A DNA stretch of 6,530 nt, from positions 1-6,530 of the forward strand of contig JBEKCP010000356.1 in NCBI GenBank assembly GCA_050014815.1. Direction: 5' to 3'. The first letter of the stretch is position 1; every line of letters begins with the position of its first letter. The notes below the pieces were generated by a model that was not told the origin of the DNA, ran no database searches, and worked only from the letters and a program-made list of their open reading frames with translations. Shown one piece after another: positions 5,936-6,530 of this stretch. Source of the DNA: JBEKCP01 sp050014815. GTDB lineage: Bacteria > Planctomycetota > Planctomycetia > Pirellulales > Thermoguttaceae. The position numbers and the translations under genes were made by a program.

Positions 5936-6530
5936 TAATCCATAAGAGGGTTTTCAACTGCCCACCAGTGGTCGTCGATCTTCTTGTCGACGTGGTTCAG
6001 GCGGCCGGGCAAATCGGTGGAGTAGTCCGTTACTGGCTTGGGCGGCGAGGCCTCGGTATATGCAAAGCCAAACTCGCCCGCGTGGCCACTGTCCCTGGTT
6101 TTGATGACTACCGCCAGGCTCCCGTCCGCCGCCCTCGCCGCCCAAACGTCGCCTACGCCGTCGCGCTCGACGATTGTCCCCGCCCGGACCGCTGCTTCAT
6201 CCGGCTTCACCCTGCGCAGCGATTTCGGACTGGTGATGTCGTCCAACCTCAACTCGAGGCTCTCGCCCGGCTGGATTCCAATTGCGTTGACCTGCTCGAC
6301 GATCGCCGCGAAGCGGGCTTGATCGAACGGCCCGGGGTTCTGTTCGGCGAAGATTAGCGTGGCAAAGACCAGCAGCCCCCCGATCGGTGTCAGCGCGATG
6401 GCCCCTCCGAGGGCTATAGGAGCGGCCGCCCCCGCGGCGAGGACCCACTTCTTCCTGACGCCGGCCAAGCGAAGGCTTGCCCAGATCACGATGGCCAGTC
6501 CGAGCGGCAAAGCAATCCATCCGGCAATCG
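5935..6530 (-). CDS. Unrecognised membrane-anchored protein, 5' end outside window
   Basis: The frame is open from the right edge (first full codon at 6528-6526) to a TAG at 5937-5935, so the true start is probably outside. A TTG at 6510 lies inside a hydrophobic stretch and is an unlikely start. Two hydrophobic segments can be seen: IAGWIALPLGLAIVIWASL at the edge and, after the basic RKKW, a long one rich in Ala, Gly, Ile and Leu (about 30 residues, ending LLVFATLIFA). A soluble tail of about 135 residues follows. It contains a beta-rich GDVWAARAADGSLAVVIK segment and ends with DKKIDDHWWAVENPL. The tail is reminiscent of unnamed planctomycete proteins ending in a DDHWW-type motif. No function can be assigned. 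It lies 109 bp upstream of the sigma gene on the same strand. Confidence 0.8.
   Translation of the reverse strand, partial: IAGWIALPLGLAIVIWASLRLAGVRKKWVLAAGAAAPIALGGAIALTPIGGLLVFATLIFAEQNPGPFDQARFAAIVEQVNAIGIQPGESLELRLDDITSPKSLRRVKPDEAAVRAGTIVERDGVGDVWAARAADGSLAVVIKTRDSGHAGEFGFAYTEASPPKPVTDYSTDLPGRLNHVDKKIDDHWWAVENPLMD

Noticed and set aside
1..6530. CRISPR array, tRNA, rRNA or transposase gene
   Set aside because: No regularly spaced direct repeats, cloverleaf-like sequence or transposase motif was seen on either strand by eye.

Overview
The window looks like a planctomycete chromosome, probably of the Pirellulales/Gemmatales type. The evidence is high GC, an ECF sigma factor translationally coupled to a Ser/Thr kinase, kinase and WD40 modules joined in one very large membrane protein, and an AGCCCGAAGCG...-type palindromic repeat that I recall as frequent in these genomes. 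Family assignments come from motifs read by eye; no search was run.

All supported genes lie on the minus strand, so reading order runs from high to low coordinates. (1) 6530-5935: the C-terminal part of an unrecognised membrane-anchored protein, cut by the right edge. (2) 5934-5826: a 109-bp gap with a nested palindrome just after that gene's stop, and a perfect TATAAT close to the next start. (3) 5825-5226: an ECF sigma factor of 199 residues. (4) 5229-1: one uninterrupted reading frame of 1743 codons that starts in an ATGA overlap with the sigma stop and is still open at the left edge. It encodes, in order, an anti-sigma-type zinc-finger motif, a complete Hanks-type Ser/Thr kinase domain, a basic juxtamembrane segment built by an in-frame palindromic repeat, one transmembrane helix, and then about 1300 residues predicted to be extracytoplasmic. 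The outer part holds a beta-rich domain, a Sel1-like repeat, further beta domains, a DUF3887-like domain, an alpha-helical repeat region, and a WD40 propeller that runs off the window.

The likely working model is a sigma/kinase signalling pair. The outer part of the kinase protein senses something outside the membrane, the inner zinc finger and kinase act on the sigma factor, and the sigma factor redirects transcription. The coupling is visible in the sequence; the signal, phosphosites and regulon are not. The most notable points are the size and modularity of the kinase protein, the palindromic element translated as part of it, and the strong swings in codon third-position GC along this one gene. 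No tRNA, rRNA, CRISPR array, transposase or plus-strand gene is supported, and no gene-free stretch exceeds 109 bp.
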